Assembly (NCBI GenBank): GCA_910587765.1 | Contig: CAJUNR010000057.1 | Location: 1 to 15,290, forward strand | DNA: 15,290 bases | Direction of reading: 5' to 3' | From: an uncultured Lachnospiraceae bacterium | GTDB taxonomy: Bacteria; Bacillota; Clostridia; Lachnospirales; Lachnospiraceae | In this document: one piece after another, positions 13,096-15,290 of the stretch | Numbering within the stretch: the first letter of the stretch is position 1 | Layout: each line of letters opens with the position of its first letter | The notes under the pieces: generated by a model | Told to the model about the DNA's origin: nothing | Databases searched by the model: none | Seen by the model: only the letters and a program-made list of their open reading frames with translations | Made by a program: the position numbers and the translations under genes

Positions 13096-15228
13096 TTGTA
13101 TGTAATTAAAAAAGACGGGACAAAAGAAGAATTTAATGTGGAAAAGGTCGTCAACGCGGTCAATAAGTCTGCGGCCAGAATCCTTTATAAATTCACCGAG
13201 GAGGAGACGGAGTACATCTGCCGGTTTGCGCAGGAGAGCGCGGAGTCTCTGGGAAAAGAGGGCATCGACATTCAGGATATGCACAATATCGCGGAGCGGG
13301 CGCTCGAAAAGGTGAACCCGGCGGTGGCGAAGAGCTACCGGGATTACCGGAATTATAAGAAGGATTTCGTTCATATGATGGACGACGTGTACACGAAGAG
13401 CCAGTCCATCCGCTACATCGGCGACAAGAGCAACGCCAATACGGACAGCGCGCTGGTGGCGACCAAGCGGAGCCTGATTTTCAATGAACTGAACAAGGAA
13501 CTGTACCGGAAATTTTTCATGAACCGGAACGAGCTGCAGGCGTGCCGGGACGGATATATCTACATCCACGATCAGTCCGCCCGTCTGGACACGATGAACT
13601 GCTGTCTGTTTGACATTGCCAGCGTGTTAAGCGGCGGTTTTGAGATGGGAAATGTGTGGTACAACGAGCCGAAGACACTGGATACGGCTTTTGATGTCAT
13701 GGGCGATATTATTCTGAGCACTGCGGCGCAGCAGTACGGCGGTTTTACGGTGCCGGAAGTGGACAAGGTGCTCGCGCCCTATGCGGAAAAGAGCTATATC
13801 AAATACCGAAAGGAATTTCTGTCCTACACGGATCCTTCCTGGGCGGGAGCGGAGGAGAAAGCGGAACTCTACGCTATGAAGAAAGTCCGCAGAGATTACG
13901 ACCAGGGTTGGCAGGGCATCGAATACAAGCTGAATACGGTCGGCTCCTCCAGAGGGGATTATCCGTTTGTGACGGTGACGATGGGGCTTGGACAGACGCA
14001 TTTTGAGAAAATGTGCAATATTTCGCTTCTGCAGGTGCATCAGGAGGGGCAGGGAAAGCCGGGCAGCAAAAAACCGGTGCTCTTCCCCAAGATCGTGTTT
14101 CTGTATGATGAGGCGATCCACGGCAAAGGCTGCTGCTGCGAGGATGTCTTTGAGGCGGGCGTCGAGTGTTCTTCCCGGACCATGTATCCGGACTGGCTGT
14201 CCCTGAGCGGGGAAGGATATATCTCGGAAATGTATCAGAAATACGGACGGGTGATCAGTCCCATGGGGTGCCGGGCGTTCTTGAGCCCCTGGTATGAGAG
14301 AGGCGGTATGACGCCGGCGGATGAGTCGGACAGGCCTGTCTTTGTGGGACGTTTCAACATCGGCGCGGTCAGCCTGCATCTGCCGATGATTCTGGCGCAG
14401 TCCCGCTCGGAGAACCGGGACTTCTACGAGGTGCTGGATTATTATCTGGAGATGATCCGCAATCTGCACATCCGCACTTATGACTATCTGGGCGAGATGC
14501 GCGCTTCCACCAACCCGCTGGCTTACTGCGAGGGCGGTTTCTACGGCGGACACCTGGATCCCCACGACAAGATCAAGCCGCTTCTGAAGCCGATGACCGC
14601 ATCCTTCGGAATTACGGCTCTCAATGAACTGCAGGAGCTTTACAACGGAAAATCGATCCGCGAGGACGGACAGTTTGCGCTGGAAGTGATGCAGTATATT
14701 AATAAGAAGATCACGCAGTTCAAGGAGGAGGACGGCAATCTCTATGCCATCTACGGGACGCCGGCGGAAAGCCTGTGCGGTCTGCAGATTGAACAGTTCC
14801 GCAAGAAATACGGAATCGTGGAAAACGTCTCCGACCGTCCTTACGTGAGCAACAGTTTTCACTGCCATGTGACGGAGGAAATGACGCCCATCGAGAAGCA
14901 GGACTGCGAAGGGCGGTTCTGGGAATTGTGCAACGGCGGCAAGATTCAGTACGTGCGCTATCCGGTGGGATATAATAAGGAAGCGGTGCGTACGCTGGTA
15001 CGCCGGGCGATGAAGAAAGGGTTTTACGAGGGTGTGAATCTGTCGCTGGCCTACTGCGACGACTGCGGACATCAGGAGCTGGATATGGATGTCTGTCCGA
15101 AATGCGGGAGCCGGAATCTGACCAAGATTGACCGGATGAACGGCTACCTGTCCTATTCCAGAGTGAAGGGAGACACCCGCCTGAACGCGGCGAAAATGGC
15201 GGAGATTGAAGAGAGAGTATCCATGTAA
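13096..15228 (+). CDS. nrdD: Anaerobic ribonucleoside-triphosphate reductase (class III), catalytic subunit
   Basis: This 710-residue glycyl-radical enzyme reduces ribonucleoside triphosphates to deoxy forms without oxygen. An N-terminal ATP-cone (about 3-90, VIKKDGTKEEFNVEKVVNAV) gives dATP/ATP allosteric control. The central barrel contains candidate active-site cysteines in MNCCLFDIAS (C169/C170) and MGCRAFLSPW (C392). The C-terminal zinc site is C654, C657, C667 and C670. The glycyl radical residue is G683 in RMNGYLSYSRVKGD, near the C-terminus as expected. Translation starts at TTG 13096: AGGAGG at 13082-13087 is 8 bases upstream, MYVIKKDG is the normal N-terminus, and the ATG at 13100 in another frame meets an immediate stop. 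It has its own promoter with NrdR-like boxes. Its activase NrdG is usually encoded directly after; no nrdG start is recognisable in the 62 bases that remain. Confidence 0.97.
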   Translation: MYVIKKDGTKEEFNVEKVVNAVNKSAARILYKFTEEETEYICRFAQESAESLGKEGIDIQDMHNIAERALEKVNPAVAKSYRDYRNYKKDFVHMMDDVYTKSQSIRYIGDKSNANTDSALVATKRSLIFNELNKELYRKFFMNRNELQACRDGYIYIHDQSARLDTMNCCLFDIASVLSGGFEMGNVWYNEPKTLDTAFDVMGDIILSTAAQQYGGFTVPEVDKVLAPYAEKSYIKYRKEFLSYTDPSWAGAEEKAELYAMKKVRRDYDQGWQGIEYKLNTVGSSRGDYPFVTVTMGLGQTHFEKMCNISLLQVHQEGQGKPGSKKPVLFPKIVFLYDEAIHGKGCCCEDVFEAGVECSSRTMYPDWLSLSGEGYISEMYQKYGRVISPMGCRAFLSPWYERGGMTPADESDRPVFVGRFNIGAVSLHLPMILAQSRSENRDFYEVLDYYLEMIRNLHIRTYDYLGEMRASTNPLAYCEGGFYGGHLDPHDKIKPLLKPMTASFGITALNELQELYNGKSIREDGQFALEVMQYINKKITQFKEEDGNLYAIYGTPAESLCGLQIEQFRKKYGIVENVSDRPYVSNSFHCHVTEEMTPIEKQDCEGRFWELCNGGKIQYVRYPVGYNKEAVRTLVRRAMKKGFYEGVNLSLAYCDDCGHQELDMDVCPKCGSRNLTKIDRMNGYLSYSRVKGDTRLNAAKMAEIEERVSM

Positions 15229-15290
15229 ACGAGAGAAGGGGCCGTCGGAAAATAGATAGTTCCCAACAGGGGTCGGTGTGATTCGTGCGA
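15229..15290. other. Non-coding tail after nrdD; no gene recognised
   Basis: The stretch after the nrdD stop holds no clear hairpin with a T-run, no promoter that I trust, and no start resembling NrdG (which normally opens with a short Met-Asn-Tyr-type N-terminus). The sequence from about 15252 onward looks unlike the expected nrdD-nrdG junction and may be foreign or simply a longer spacer. Confidence 0.3.

Noticed and set aside
15258..15275. Tn7-type transposon end, suggested by AGTTCCCAAC
   Set aside because: Ten bases resemble part of the Tn7 terminal sequence, but there is no TGT/ACA terminus, no repeated binding sites and no target duplication visible.

Overview
The window is a compact housekeeping stretch from a Gram-positive anaerobe, most likely a Lachnospiraceae-type member of the Clostridia. 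The evidence is a Firmicutes-type CodY, a perfect CIRCE element in front of groESL, an oxygen-sensitive class III ribonucleotide reductase with putative NrdR boxes, strong AGGAGG ribosome binding sites, and a moderately high GC content. All recognised genes lie on the + strand. I see no tRNA, rRNA, CRISPR array, phage module or complete insertion sequence.

Layout: (1) 1-52 is AT-richer sequence that does not match the gene it abuts. (2) 53-439 is the C-terminal end of a YifB/ComM-type Mg-chelatase-like ATPase. It is followed with tight spacing by dprA (445-1347) and topA (1359-3362), a DNA-uptake/processing and topology cluster common in Firmicutes. (3) 3363-3647 is a 285-base gap holding a promoter and several stable hairpins, then codY (3648-4421), the global nutrient regulator. 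(4) A sigma-A promoter plus CIRCE drives groES-groEL (4581-6576), ended by a strong intrinsic terminator. (5) guaB (6733-8187, IMP dehydrogenase) has its own promoter. It is followed by an extremely GC-rich hairpin, then pyk (8293-10035, long-form pyruvate kinase) and an ArAE/DUF939-type membrane protein (10058-11050), probably in one transcript. (6) asnS (11135-12526) has its own promoter. It is followed by a small His-rich CsoR/RcnR-type metal-responsive repressor (12592-12957) and a terminator. (7) nrdD (13096-15228, anaerobic ribonucleoside-triphosphate reductase) has its own promoter and a pair of NrdR-like boxes 31 bp apart. The last 62 bases hold no recognisable gene; the usual partner nrdG is not seen.

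How the parts work together: the region mixes DNA metabolism (DprA, TopA, NrdD), nucleotide and energy metabolism (GuaB, Pyk), translation (AsnRS), protein folding (GroESL) and regulation (CodY, a metal sensor). IMP dehydrogenase makes the GTP pathway intermediate XMP, and CodY in many Firmicutes senses GTP and branched-chain amino acids. They are therefore linked functionally, though not in one operon here.

I did not find a clear new multi-gene system. The least explained parts are the structured topA-codY intergenic RNA, the roughly 89% GC hairpin between guaB and pyk, the broken 5' side of comM, and the His-rich metal sensor sitting away from any transporter. Both window edges look unlike their adjoining genes, so the window may be bounded by mobile-element insertions or by assembly breaks.
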